DNA from: Hofstenia miamia
Lineage: Eukaryota; Xenacoelomorpha; Acoela
Length of the DNA: 64,000 bases
Reading direction: 5' to 3'
NCBI GenBank assembly: GCA_004352715.1
Contig: SCFE01000004.1
Location: forward strand, 115,521 to 179,520
Made by a program: the position numbers and the translations under genes. Within the stretch, counting starts at the first letter, position 1. Each line of letters opens with the position of its first letter. Positions 1 to 13,700 of this stretch are shown here, piece after piece. Under the pieces are notes generated by a model. The model saw only the letters and a program-made list of their open reading frames with translations, ran no database searches and was not told the origin of the DNA.

Positions 1-640
1 CCCATTGCTATTTCTGGTGTATATTTCCGACTTACAGGCTCTTTATCCTGCAAATAGCATGGTTAAGTTTGCAGACGACTTAACAACTATTATTCCAATA
101 AAAAAGAACGACCTTATTGTCATTGAATTTGGAACGGTTCGTGATTGGATGCTAGTAAATAAGCTAAATAAGCTTAATTTCAACGTATCGAAATCAAAAC
201 AAATGCTAATAGGCAACTATTGTTAATTATTGCCTAACGAACTTGAAACGGTCTCTTCAATGCGTATCTTGGGAGTTGCACTTAGTGACAATCTCATCTG
301 GAAACAACTTATGTCTCAAGGTCTCTAGACGACTCCATTGTCATAGTTTTGAAACCTATAGTGCCAAAAAGTTTCTTAAATGAAGTATTTTGAGTTTATC
401 AGATTATGCCTGTCCGGTGTTTTTTGCATTTACAAGATAATCTGAATTCAAAGTTACAATTGATTTGCAACCGAAAACGCAATATCAATAAAACATCGGA
501 GAATTTATTTCAGCATTGAACTGTTTAAGAAAGCCAGTACATGCGACCATCCGCTACATTCGTTTGTTCCAGATAAGCTTCATTATCCATAGAACAGCTC
601 GACGCGGAAATCAATTCTTTTTATATAGTGCTATAAACAT
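1..640 (+). pseudogene. Non-LTR retrotransposon reverse transcriptase fragment
   Basis: The first 226 bases read LLFLVYISDL then VKFADDLTTI, the block with the catalytic FADD box of non-LTR reverse transcriptases. The downstream frame reads SMRILGVALSDNLIWK, which matches the YLGVxLDxxLxW block that follows the active site. Scattered pieces further on resemble the C-terminal tail of these ORFs. The reading frame is broken by several stops and frame changes after 226, and the left end is cut by the window edge. It is a dead fragment of a CR1/jockey-like element; the clade cannot be fixed from this piece. Confidence 0.75.
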
Positions 641-666
641 AAAATCAAATACATAAGAAAGATACA

Positions 667-897
667 ATGAAACTTAACAAAGACTATGGTGTTTGCAAGT
701 ACCAATTAAATAAAGTCCTTTTGATCACACTAGTATTTACTTTGCTTATTGTGGTAGAATCTTGTAAAGATTCCGCCAAGTTTGCGGAATCGAAGCATGT
801 TGCAACCCCTACATCTGCAGATATAAACTGCGTTGGGTTTATTATGATGGTGAACATGTTGCAGGACATGAATTTCTCTCAAAAATTAATTTAACTA
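667..897 (+). CDS. Small ORF with signal-like segment and overlapping Cys-rich frame (hypothetical)
   Basis: A 75-codon frame starts at 667 and has a hydrophobic run (VLLITLVFTLLIVV) about 17 residues in, like a secretion signal or membrane anchor. Just after it a second frame, shifted by two bases and open from 768 to the TAA at 895-897, reads more like protein. It holds a CxxxxCCxxxxC cluster followed by an aromatic and charged tail (RWVYYDGEHV). The two frames cannot both be used without a frameshift or an unseen splice. I do not recognise the family. It could be a damaged secreted-peptide gene or chance. Confidence 0.25.
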
Positions 898-1119
898 CTT
901 AAAAAAAATTTGAACACTATTTAATCGTTGAATAATATTGATGTTGCGAAAATTGTGTAATAAATGTTTATTATAGTTTTTTGTTAAACTTGAGAAAAAA
1001 TGGACTTATTTCATGTTGATGGGTTTAATAAACGTTACAGCCTTTTAAAATGATTTATTCATCATCTATAAACTACAAAGATAGTACAAGTATCGGAAGC
1101 ACCATATTAATTTTCCAGC

Positions 1120-1920
1120 TACCGTAATTTAAAATTAGAGGAGTACTGCTTCATTACTCCTTGATTTTGTATAAAATAAGCAAGTAGTGCTTTCTTGGAA
1201 ACATCTAAAGATCGTAAATTTAATGGTATTTCATTGAAAATGTCAGCAACTTTCACAAAAAAAAAGAATTTGCAGCATAGCTATTTTTATAATGTTAACT
1301 TTAGTGAATTTTTTAATGCGGTTATTAAATTTTAAATAATTGATTTCATTAGCAAATAATATTTTATTACCTAGAAGAATGTTAAGGAAGTACAGCATGG
1401 AAATATATGACAGATATTTGATTGGTTTCATGATTTGAAATTCACTGTAGAATTGCGAAACATGTGAAAACCTGGGCGCTTTTTTGTTAATTTTACCAGT
1501 TGCCCAATTTGACATAGATTCTGTTTTTTACCATTTGACTACATATTTGCTAACAGTTAGTTTACATGCTTAACTAATTATGACATATAAATGTGCACGA
1601 GTGTATTTAATCAAAAAGTTCTTTGGAAGCAGAGTACTTATTAGGGGAATTAGAGTTGAAACTACCAAGGTTGCGGATTTTATCATTGAGAAAATCTGTG
1701 AAGTTCAAGTTATCATTGAATTTATCACCAAGGTATACAGCTTTATTTGAATTAGGAATAGTAGCATTGCTAGACTTTATAAAAAATTGGTTGGCAATAT
1801 AACTTTGAGAAGCGAGCCCCTTAGTCTCAGAACTCCTCTGTACTCTATGCTTTGATAAATTTGAAGTGGAATTACTACATGTAACAGAGAAAAGAAATGC
1901 TCAAATACACTTCACTTTGA
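1120..1920 (-). pseudogene. Non-LTR retrotransposon C-terminal remnant
   Basis: On the minus strand the upstream part (about 1900-1640) reads NSNKAVYLGDKFNDNLNF, resembling the YLG-x-x-D-x-x-L block after the RT active site. The stretch 1515-1243 is open for 90 codons. The end (about 1240-1130) reads FNEIPLNLRSLDVSKKALL, resembling the conserved WNxLPxxlR...FKxxL tail of non-LTR ORF2 proteins. Frames change several times, so it is a decayed element. Assignment rests on short conserved blocks only. Confidence 0.45.
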
Positions 1921-3325
1921 AGTTATTAAAAGTAATTGTAATTTTAAAGTTAGGTTTGAATCTCTCCCTAGCACTAAACTTCTCAATAATACTAACTTAG
2001 CACCAGGCTAACAACGTTAAGGAACACTTTGGGTGTATAACGAATTTTCAAAAGTATTAAATGCCGAAAAATATGAAGTTATATTTCATTATATACTATA
2101 TATTACATTTAGTAAAATCATTATTACCAATTACAAGTGAAAAATTATTAGACACTAATGACATGTTGTTTCTGAAAAGATTAATATCACTCATCTTGAG
2201 TGTCAAATAAGAATTTTAAATAAATAGATTCAGTACGCCACTAGAAATTTCTAGATCTGATCTTTCTTATCAAAATCTGAATTATCACGTCGTGGTTTTT
2301 CGGTTTCTTTTTTGCATTATTGCAAATTGTCTTCTGAACTGTTGAAAGAATTTTATAGCTACGTTTTTATTTGTAAAGGAAATCAATACACTGAATTGTA
2401 GACTAATTCAGAGAGTTTTAAAACTGTTTATTTTGTAAATTATTATTTTTTAATAATAGAAATTTGTTAAATTTTTTAACTTAGTTCCGATTTCGGACCA
2501 AAAAATATTACGTAGGGCTAAAATGGGGCTTAGCAAGTAAAATGTTTAGGGCAGCAAAAATCCTATTCTCTTACATCTCAAGACTAATTAGATTAAAGTA
2601 GAAACGAAATGGTTTTTACCCATGCATGCAGTAGCTTCAAAAAGCTCCGATTTCAAATCAGTTGAAGAGATTTCTGATGATATACCTATCAGATAATTAG
2701 TTTTGGGAAACTGTGTTCATTGCTATATCTGGACAACATTCTAAAAGAATTAGCTACTCTCAGACAACAAAATTTGGATGTAAAATCCAAACTGACATAT
2801 TAACTGAATAAATTCTCGACACTTGAACTACTCATTCTTGTAATATTGCGCAGTCCTATTTTGATGATGGTAGTTAAGTACCTATTATGTATTAGTATTG
2901 AATGAAAGCTAAAACTAGGATAATCTGCAACGCACAGCAATATACTTATTATATATCATTAAAGAATATATATGAAATATAGAAATTTGTATAATTGAAA
3001 TTCATTATCTCATATAATTTAGTAACTCTAAATTGTAAATGAATACAATTAAGTTATTCTGAAAGTTGCAAATTTGTCAAAGTACTGAAAAAAAATTGCA
3101 AAGTGTTGATGCAGAAATCCAATTACAAAGAAAAATATCCCATAATTTATCACAAAGAAATCAATACTTTCGTGGATGTTAAATATTGTGATTACCATTA
3201 CCAGAAAGTTATGAATATTTTAATAAATCCTTTATCGTTATCCAACTAATATATCATTGGCTTGAAAAGTTTAGTGTTTGTTACGTTCCCGTTTTTGAAG
3301 ATTCTCTAGGAATTTAAAATGGAAA
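1921..3325. other. AT-rich intergenic stretch upstream of GPCR
   Basis: No convincing ORF, RNA gene or repeat was seen. It should contain the promoter and 5' UTR of the GPCR gene starting at 3326, but I cannot point to a core promoter motif. An out-of-frame ATG at 3319, whose short frame ends in TAG within 25 bases, precedes the first in-frame ATG. Confidence 0.4.
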
Positions 3326-3566
3326 ATGCAAGATTGTGTTAGACAACTACAGCCTCTCAAAATATTAAATTTGTTAATATTATTTGAAAATAATTCAATG
3401 AACTCAACTGACACTTGCATCTACAGCTGGAAAGCAGAACTTGTTTATTTATCCAGTGGATGGTTCATTCTAATATTCTCAGTCATTGGTATTGTTGCCA
3501 ATGCTCTCAGCTTTATTACTACATATTCCATGAAGGTTTGCAACTCTGCATCATTTTACATACAAG
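3326..3566 (+). CDS. GPCR exon 1 (N terminus and TM1)
   Basis: Open from the ATG at 3326 to the donor CAAG|GTATCA. The first codons are hydrophobic-poor, and a second in-frame ATG (3398) starts just before NSTDTC, which has a glycosylation sequon. TM1 runs at about residues 45-68. The exon ends one base into codon 81. Confidence 0.8.
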
Positions 3567-5253
3567 GTATCAATTAGAACACCTCTATAATTAAGATATT
3601 CTTTCTAGCTTGCAGTTTTCATTATATGTGCACCTGGGTTATCAAAATCTTAGAATGCATTTGTATTTTGGAGCATAACAAGTTTCTATTTCACAACATA
3701 GCACTATATTTATTATTTCCACTTGACAATAAACAAAATGGATTTTAATGTAAACATGATAAAAATAACCCTTTCTTTGCAGCATTGGATCAAATTAGTT
3801 AGGATATTGTGTGTTGCTGAGTTGAAAAAATATTTGGGCATTCAAATTCTCTGATTTCATGCTGTGGGCACTTTTGGCTTGGAAGCTTAGTTCATATTTA
3901 TTGGTAAGGCTTTTTAGTCTTGGTTCATGGGCTATATTTTGCTTAATTTATTTATTGATGCATCTACTAGAGGTTTTGTTAACGCTTAAAACTCGAGTAT
4001 TTCTCATATCTACATGAGTAGATATTTGATATCTAGAATCAGGGAAAGTAATTTTATAAGTTAAAATGTGCTACAGCTCTATAAACAATTTACAATAATT
4101 TATAAATGTTATATAGAAGTTCTTTAAGGTTAGGATGAGAAAGGACTGATTCAACTATGCATAGAGCAGAATAAGTGTATTTAATTTAGGAGTTCCTAAG
4201 TTAACATCTGAGAAGAAGTAAGGTATAAAATCCTTTATAAAATGCACATTATTCAAGTAGAATCATTATTCTATTTGGAAAATATTTATTATAGGTGAAC
4301 ATAAATTTTAACTTTCATGTGCAAATTCTCTTGGCTCCAATGCAATTCCAGTCACTTACAAAGCAAAGTAATAGCTAGATTTCCAAATTAATAGGTAATT
4401 TTTAATTAATTAGCACAATATTTCTTTTGCAAATGGTCAAGTTAAAACTGTTAATATCTTTAGGGTTAACAACAAGCACTTGCCTTTTTTTCTTCGTCCA
4501 CTGAGTCAGCTTCGAGTCAATCAACAATTTTTAGTTTATGTATATATTGTTTGGATTTGGATGACAAGCAAATTATCTTTTAGTTGATCGTACTAACAAT
4601 GTAAATATACAATATTTAGCCTAGGTAATTTTCATAACATTTTTTTCTCATTAAGAATTGTGTATATGCATTTCAAAAGAAAATTAATAGTCATAATTTT
4701 TTAGTTATAGCAAAATAATTAAATAATGAGAAAACAACTATAAACTTAACTTTCTAGTTGTTGCAAAAAATATATATTTTATTGCACATTATGAAACAAG
4801 TTGGTACATAGTCTAAAAAATTGGCCTCTGTGTTCCCTATTTGTTCGATTGATTCAAATTTGAAACTACTAACATCTGTAAGCAACGCTGTAGTTAATAT
4901 TTCAAAATTTTAGAATCAAATGAAATTTTTCAAAGATGATTCAATGACATAGTTCGAAAAACAACAAATCGAAACAGAAGATTTGAAGCAATTCAAATTC
5001 ACCGAATTTATGCCCATTTAAGCATAATATACAAAAAGGCATCTTCAATAACAAACATAATCTGTTACCAAGGATGAAGCCAAAGAAAAAGTTTTGAGAT
5101 CGTGCCAAATATTAAGCACCATAAAACTACAAAAAAATTGAATTTAAATTTATTTAATAAGCATATATTCACAATAGTAGAATGTTTATGATTATCAGCT
5201 TAATTTACTCATTTTAATATTTCACGCTTAATGCAATTTCATATACATATTGC

Positions 5254-5290
<37 letters not shown>

Positions 5291-8200
5291 CAGTCAAATT
5301 GACAGCACTAATTCATATGCATACCTAAACGGTCGTAACAACTATCAATATACTTCACGCAAAAAACTAAATTAAGTGCTTTTGTTGGCATTATTGAGAA
5401 GGCTAATATTTTACAACTACAACGTCATAATTAAGTACAGTTTCCAGAAGATTTATGAACACATTTTGTTAGTTCATTGACAAATCCAGCATTATATCAC
5501 AACAACAACACATCAAACTATGAAAATACTTTAAACGGTCACTGTTTGCATGACCTTGTAAAATGGGCAAATTGCAATAATTCTATTCAAAGGGTATGGA
5601 GCGGCTTCTGAAGTTAATAACTTATGGTTCTTACGTTACAATATAATGTACATAAATAGGATACGTTTATCAATGCAATATGAGATTTGAAATGGAATTC
5701 TGTGAAATGGAGGAAAGCGGTTAGTTTATGTGGCTTAGTGGAATATTCCATTTTTGTTGTAAATTTACGTAGTGAAGGTTAGTGTTTCACAAAATACATA
5801 TACAAAGTTAGATAAATAGAATTGATAGATAGAAAATTCAATCAAATGGTTTAAAGAAAGCAGTTGTATTTGATGTAAGCCTTTTGCAAACCCATGAACA
5901 TTGCAACGATTTTAAGATCAGCGCCCATGAATCAATTGCATTGGTAGTAGTTAATAGATTGAAGTAATATTTCGACGTTTTCAATGCGGTAGGGGCCGGT
6001 TGGAAATACGTTGCCGTTATGTAACAAAAACAGCTTTAAGACTGGCCTTTGATGAATCTATAAATAGGCGTCTGTCGCAGACAACGTGTGACTGGCCGAG
6101 TTCTTCGAAGCAGTAGCAGAGATCGCCAGACAGAGTAAATAGGCCACTTAGAATGTTACTCCTTTTGCGAAAATGTATTATGTTAAACGCCACTTTGAAG
6201 CAAATTCTATTGTTGTAAGCGTGATCTTAACAGCTCGCACTTTTCTTTTGATAATGATAAATCGCGAAGAAGATCATTCAATCGCACTGATTCAAGAGAT
6301 GTGGTCGTCCTTGATAAAAGGCGTCACGATCGCTATCAGTTTCCGAATTGCCTTCGTTTTCCGAATTGCATCTGAATGGGGCTTTTTGTGGAGGCAACGG
6401 TGGCAACAACGTTTCGTGATGATCTACTGGTCGTATTGCTGAAAATAAATTTAGATAGGTGATCGTTTTCTTGCTTTTTGTGCTATGTCCTGTAATATTT
6501 ATTAAGCAGAAACGCAGCAATCATCTCTGTTCCCTTCATAGCAAAGGGAATCGATGTTCTCTTACGGGCAATCCAATTTTTAACACCATTTGAGCATTTT
6601 GTGCAGCAAACATGGGATGCCCAGATCTTGTCTTGATCTCCAATCGCCATTTTACAATATAAGAAATAGCGTTTTCTAAGGAGGTCAGTAATAATGCGGC
6701 GGTATCTCTTTGGTGTGAATTCACCACATGTATAGCAAAATTCATCAACAGGATCTATATGCAATGAAACTTAGCTAGCTATAGATATGTATTAACATCG
6801 GCCACGAGCAGGTAGCTAGATATGATAAGATAAGGTAAGTTTAGAGGCTTTATTTACAATTTGGAAAATTGATAAATCTCTAAATAGCGTCGGTAAATGT
6901 ACAAAATAAAAAAACAAGAAACATGTACATGCGCTATTTACAAGAAATTTTCCTTTTCAGGATATTATTGTCTTGTTGTGGTATAATCAATATAATATTA
7001 TAAAACTTGTAACCTAGGCAAAATTTTCCACTGATGTACTTTTGTTTTAGAATTAATTCCTTAACACGTTTGCGAAATTGATTTAGGTTTTTAATACATT
7101 TGATCTCTTGAGGGAATTCATTCCATTGTCTCATTGCATTATTTATAAACGAATGTTGTTTAATTTTAGATTTATACTCTGGTTATAAGTAAATCTTTTT
7201 GTTCTTTCGTTAAACTTGTTTGAAAATTCTGATATTTTTTTGAAATTATAAGGTGGAAGTAAATTGGCAATTGTATAAAATATAGTGGCAGTGTTTATTT
7301 GAATTAACTGTTTAGGACTTGGGATTGATTTATAAATGCATCTTTTCAAAGCTCTAGAATTTCTTTTACAAATATGAATGCCCCATTTATGTTGAATTTC
7401 AAGTTTCTTAATTAGTTCCTAGCGTATGTTTGAAAATATAATACTACTATTATTAAAAGGACTAATTACCAAGGAATATAAAAGTTGTATAATTGCATTT
7501 ACTGGTTTAATACTTGGCTTTTAGTTTTTACATCAATAACCATTTTCTTTTGTAATGATTTAACATGTTCATTAAATAGAAATTTTGAATCAAATGTAAC
7601 CCTTAAATATAAGATGAAATTTCGAGAACTTTGGAAATTATTACTATCAGAAATTTTTTAGGCGATTATTTTCAGCATTATTTGGACTAAGTAAGCAGAA
7701 TTCGGTTTTTTAGCATTGAAAACTAATTGCATAAAGATTGACAGTTAAATTCAAATTGATTTATTGCCTTATCATCAGATTTGTTATCACAAAATGCACA
7801 TGTATTATAAGCATACTGGATAAGATTGGTCTTAGTATGATATTTTATGCCATTTATATAAATATTTAATAGTAGGGGGCCCAGAATAGTTCCCTGCGGT
7901 ATACCATTTTTGATTGGAAGCCAACTTGAAAATATGTTATTTATTTTAAACCGTACATTATTATTACCCATGCCTATATGCCTAAGTTTCTCACAAAATA
8001 TTTTATGATTGATTTAGTTAAAGGCTTTAGAAATATCCAAGCAAACAATTTCGACCTAGTTTTTTTATCTAAGGAATTCCTCCAGTGTTAAGTAGCTTGG
8101 ATGAGAGCATCGGTAGAAGAAAAATGTTGTCCAAATCCAAGCTGTGCATCAGAAATTAGACTATATTTTTGCATGTGTTTGTCAATTTGATCTGATAAAT

Positions 8201-10698
8201 GTCTCTTAAATATTTTACTAGGATGTTATCGAGATTGGTCTTAAATTTGAGGTAATATTTTCATCAAGTTTCCTAAAAGTCGGTGTTACATGAGCTTTTT
8301 CCAGATTGTCAGGGAAAATGCTATTTTTGATGCATTCATTAAAAATTAAGTTTAGTGGTTTACTAATAATTTAGCGGCTTTTTCAAAATCCAAGCAGGAA
8401 TTTTTGAGGGGCCACATGATTTATTCGATTGGAGTTTTGCTATAGCTTTGATCATCTCATAAGTAGTAGTATGTCTGAAGTTAAAAGTGAGAATAATTTG
8501 TTTCTGTGAAATATTAAATTCAATATGCTCTCCTTCATAATTTCCAACTTAAGCTGATTATGATGTGACTAACGTTATATACGTACGTTCAAAGCACGAG
8601 ATTCTCAGACTATGGTATTTAATTGGTTATAGTTGTACGCATTGCTATATAATTTATAACTAAGCCATTACCTGTTTAATATGAATTTTGCTAAATACAA
8701 TATTGTGTTATTTTTGAATAGCTTAATATCTGTGATATTTTTTAGTTATTATATTAACTATGCTTTTACAATCACCAAGATGAATAAATTTGAAATTCAA
8801 AATTGAATGTGCTAAATCAGTATGTGTATGTATGAATGAAGAGTTAAAACAGCTTTGACGTAAGCAATTTGGTTTAAACTATTCCAAAATTTTGAATTAT
8901 GGGATGTGAACGGCCTCAAGATTCAGACTCAAATTAACAGTGTCACAAGAGCCCTAGTTTATAATAAATATCTTCAGGACAAGAAGTAAACAAGCCTAAT
9001 ATCACATCACATCAGGCAAATTTTTGTATACAGAAAACCACTAAAGCTTTCCACCGCACACCGTTCATAGTCTGATGCTGGCAATTACGCTGAAGTGGAT
9101 AAGAACAATAATATCTTCTTAGGGATTTTGATAATACCTGGAATCAACTCACACATTTCCAAAACTGCAACTACCCTGAAATTCAAAATATGTTTAAGTT
9201 TGAGTATAGATAATTTATTCGATCTTGGAGACTCCAGATATATATATTTTAAATATTGATTGTAGTGCAATTGCACCTATTGGAATTTAGAATGAAGATA
9301 AAATCTACAGGTAAAAATAATGCATAAACAAAATTCAGTTCTATTTAGTAGATATCTTTTGATGGAAATGTACCACTTGTCTTCGATTATTATTTTTAGA
9401 TAATTGTGTAGGTCAAATTACCGATTCCGGCAGGTGTACTTGGTAAGTTAGGTCTATGCCAATTTTTGAAAATTACGTGTGACTACAATGATAATCTCCA
9501 ATTTGCTTAAAAACGAAATAGATCTTGCACAAACTGCTTACTATATACTATAAATTTTGTAACAAAATCGTTGGATATGATGGATGTTATAAAAGTAAAA
9601 GGATTATTTCTTGATTACTCAGCAGCTTTTAACACTATACTACAAAATAACACTTTGAATAATATTAAAGATACAAATGCATGGCTTGCAAATTGGATGG
9701 CTGATTTTATGAACAATTTTACCCAGTGTGTCAAAGCTTCTAATTCACAACAAAGTGATCTTGTAAAGATTTGTGTTAGAATTCCTCAAGGAGGTTCTGT
9801 GAAGGGTCCAATTTTCACATACGTCACAGATAACATCAACAACACTAACTTGAAAGTTCCAGTGGGGTTGTAGATATTGCGAAATATTCTGATGATACTC
9901 GACTATATGTAATAAGAAATGGAAATCTAAATAATGATTATGAAAATTATAAGCGAACTCTTAATGATATAGTAACTACTTCAGCACTCAAAACTTATAT
10001 ATCAATGCGTTGAAAATTTTTGAAATGAGTTTTATGAATATTCGCAAACGATATAACTTATCATTAATGAATGAACAACCACAATATATTAATAATGAAG
10101 AAGTCGTTCATGTTTCACATCTTAAGTATCTTGGGATAATACTTGATAAAAATCTTAGATGGAAAGAGCAAGTTAACAATATAATAAATAACATTGTCTT
10201 TAAATGTAAGCAACTAGCATTCTTTATTCAATACATTAATGAAGAAATGAAAATGTACATATTCAAACAATATATACTATGTCATTATTTATATGCTGCG
10301 GAAGTTTGGGTGCCTCTTTTAAATAAATAAAAGAAAAAACAGTTCCGAAAATCTATCAGTTGCTAGAATATCATGTCTTGATAAGTATATGCTTTATGAT
10401 ATTATAAACAGAACATATCAAAGTCAAATTATGAAAACAATAGGGTGAATTGAAAATGATTGCTCACATCCATTAAATAGTGATTTAAAATGTTCTATTT
10501 CTAAAATAAGTGCCACTCGATCTACCTACAATTTGATACATTGCAGAATTAAATTATATCGAAATTCGTTCATCCCAATGGCATCCAGATTACTTAACGG
10601 TGCACTCCTGATTGACAACCTAAACTTTCTTTAAGCTATTGTATGTCTTATTTGTCAGACATTTCCCTTTTCCGTTTTACAGTACAGGAAATAAAGCA

Positions 10699-10730
<32 letters not shown>

Positions 10731-13700
10731 CTCAGCCTGGGGAACTCACCAGTTCCCAGGGAGTCTGAGAGCTTTCCTCAGGACTCTAGCTGTTCCTAAC
10801 AATGCTGCCTTCTGTGCTACTGCTGCTCTCCACTTTGGTATTCCCAACTTCTCCAAGTGTCTCTTATGCTTCTTACTCACTGCTCCTAGTGCTCCTACAA
10901 CTACCGGGACTACTTCAACTTTCTTTAACTTCCACAGCCTTTCTATTTCCTCTGCTAACTCTCTGTACTTGTCTATCTTCTCTTTCTCCTTGCTTTCTAC
11001 ATTTCTGTCCTTTGGTACTGCTATGTCTATCACTGTTCCTAATCTTTTCTCTTTGTCTACCACTACTATGTCTGGCCTCCGTGCTTCTATCACTTTGCTC
11101 GTCTGTATGTTGAAGTTCCACAGTATCTTAACCTTCTCATTTTCTATGACGCCCTGTGGCTTGTGCTCATACCACTTGTCTCCTGCTTCTAACCCATGCT
11201 GCCTGCTCAAACTCCAGTGTACCATTCTTCCCACCTTGTCATGCCTGAACTTATACTCATTCTGTGCCAACTTCTCACACCCTGCTATCAGATGATCTTC
11301 TGTTTCCGCCTCTTTCTTACATAGCCTACACTTATCACTTACTTCTACTCTTCTGTCTATATGCTTCTTCACCCAGTTTGTTCTTATTGCTTGCTCCTGT
11401 GCTGCCATTATCAGTGCTTCTGTTTCTCTCTTCAGTCCTTCAGTCCTACCTTCTTTAACCACTTGTTGCTCTCTTCTCTGTCACACTTTTCTGTGTTCCT
11501 CCAGTATTCTCCATGCATTTCCTTCTGCCTATACCTTGTTTGTCTCTCTGATTCCATCCTACTCTGGTATATCTTCTTTCCTTCACTCTCAGTTCTTATC
11601 TTCTTTAACTCCTTAGTGACCTCTAGTAGGGATCCTCTAGGTTGCTCTTCTACATATTCCTTTAGTCCTAGTGCTTCTGCTTCTACAGTTTCCTCCACAC
11701 TTAGCAGCCCTTTCCCTCCCTTATTCCTTGGCATGTACAGCATATCTACATCTCCATTTAGATTGAATGCTCTCTCTCTGCTGCTAGTATCTTCCTTGTC
11801 TCCCTGTCTAATTCCCTCAGTTCATTCTTGTTCCACCTAACTATTCCTGCTGAATATCTCAACACTGGTATTGCCCACGTATTAAATGCCTTTATGCTGT
11901 TCTGCCCATTCAATGCTGACTTCTGTAGTACCTTCCTTACTCTCCTCTTGTACTCTTTCCTTAGCCTCATCTTCATTTCCACGTGATCTGTTCTGTCCTT
12001 CTCTATTACTCCTAAGTACTTGTACCCCTCTTTGACTTCCTCAATCTTATCCCCACTGCTTGTCCTCAAACCCTCCCCATCCACACACTTGCCTCTAGTC
12101 ATTGTCACTGCTGCACACTTTCCTAATCCAAACTCCAACCCTGAATCTCTGCTTGCCTTCTCCAATGTCTCCACTTGCTTCTGCAACATCTTCCTTGAAC
12201 TAGCATACATCTTCAGGTCGTCCATGTACCACAGGTGACTCAGTGCTCTACCATTCTTCTCCATCTTATACCCTCATCCTGTCTCCTTTAACTTTTCTGT
12301 GATAGGGATTAAGCTAACTACAAACAGTAGTGGTGCTAAGCTGTCTCCCTGGAATATGCCTCGTCTAAACCTCAACCTATGCCCATCTATCTCAGTCTGC
12401 CACTTTGCCATCTCCCTCTCTAGAAACTCAACCCATTTCCGTGAAACTCCATTGGCCTCTAGCGTCCTCAATACCCACCTATGTGAAATGCTGTCATATG
12501 CCTTCCTGTAATCTATCCATGCCATTGCTAAGTTCGTCTTTCTTCTTCTACAATTCTCCACCACTGCCTGGTCTATCAACAACTGGTCTTTGCATCCTCT
12601 CGTCTTTGTCCTACCATTGCCAAGTTTGTCTTCCTTCTTCTACAATTCTCCACCACTGCCTGGTCTATCAACAACTGATATTATTATCTGGTTTGGACCT
12701 GCGAATATATTACTCGTGGTCTGCATGGCTATTGACAAGTGACGACCGTAGCCTGTCGAATACCCGGTCTTGGCTGACGTGTAGTCATTCCTGTTAACTA
12801 TATAAAAATTCATAACAACATTTTAATATTAGGATTTTCATAAATTGGCTGTATAAAGAGATTGATTTTCCCAATTATATAATTTCAAATTTAATTTTGT
12901 ACAAATTTAGTTAAGCTGAAATAGCGCTAACATTTCGCTTTCACAATCAGATTTTTAATTTTTGATCAATTTGAGTAAACAATAACAGGTTTCATCTTCA
13001 AAGCTAGCAATTATTGCAAAAATAAAGTCCTACGAAAATTTACAATTAAACGAAATGTCATCACCTTAAATTCTTATTTTTGAGATTTTTACACTATATT
13101 TTTTTCTCATCTGAAAAAAGTCATTTAACATTTTCAAGTAATTTTGGTAATGTGTTCATAATTTCTAAGTTTTATTTTGTTTTCTCTAACGCGTATTTTA
13201 TCAAGAAATATTTTTCTAGTTTCATATAAAATATGGGTGATAACTTTGAAAAATCAATATGTTACTGTAAATATATAGTATTTTTGCACATGGATGATTG
13301 TAATTGATTTTAGCCACTATCCTTTGAAGAAATTATCTCGTGCAGTAAACAACTTTTTTCAAGCTTTAATTTATTTATGAAATATAAATTGTTTCCAGAC
13401 TACCTCTAAACTAAATTATTTAGTGAATTTTGAATTACTACTTTCAAGTTTAAGCTCTTTTTCTTTGGCTATATATTTTTAATGAATTGATAAACTTCTC
13501 AAATACACAAAAATAACTTATTTTCCAAGTTTCTTTAATGAAATCTGTGTTATAGAGAAATGAATTTGAATAAATGCTGAAAGCCCACTCCAATTGCTTG
13601 GATAGAAAATTGTAAAAGTAAACCATTTTTGCATTTTTAGTCAATGTTATTTATATTTGTATTATAACAATATATTTCAAAATGATGAAACACTAAGGAA

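Noticed and set aside
9085-9276. 63-codon minus ORF near RT remnants
   Set aside because: No RT block could be matched; too short to call.
10639-11295. 218-codon plus-strand ORF rich in Ser, Leu, Cys
   Set aside because: It is the antisense shadow of the R4/Dong ORF (the same applies to 11361-11840 and 12405-12797 plus, to 32468-30469 minus, and to 62307-61333 minus).
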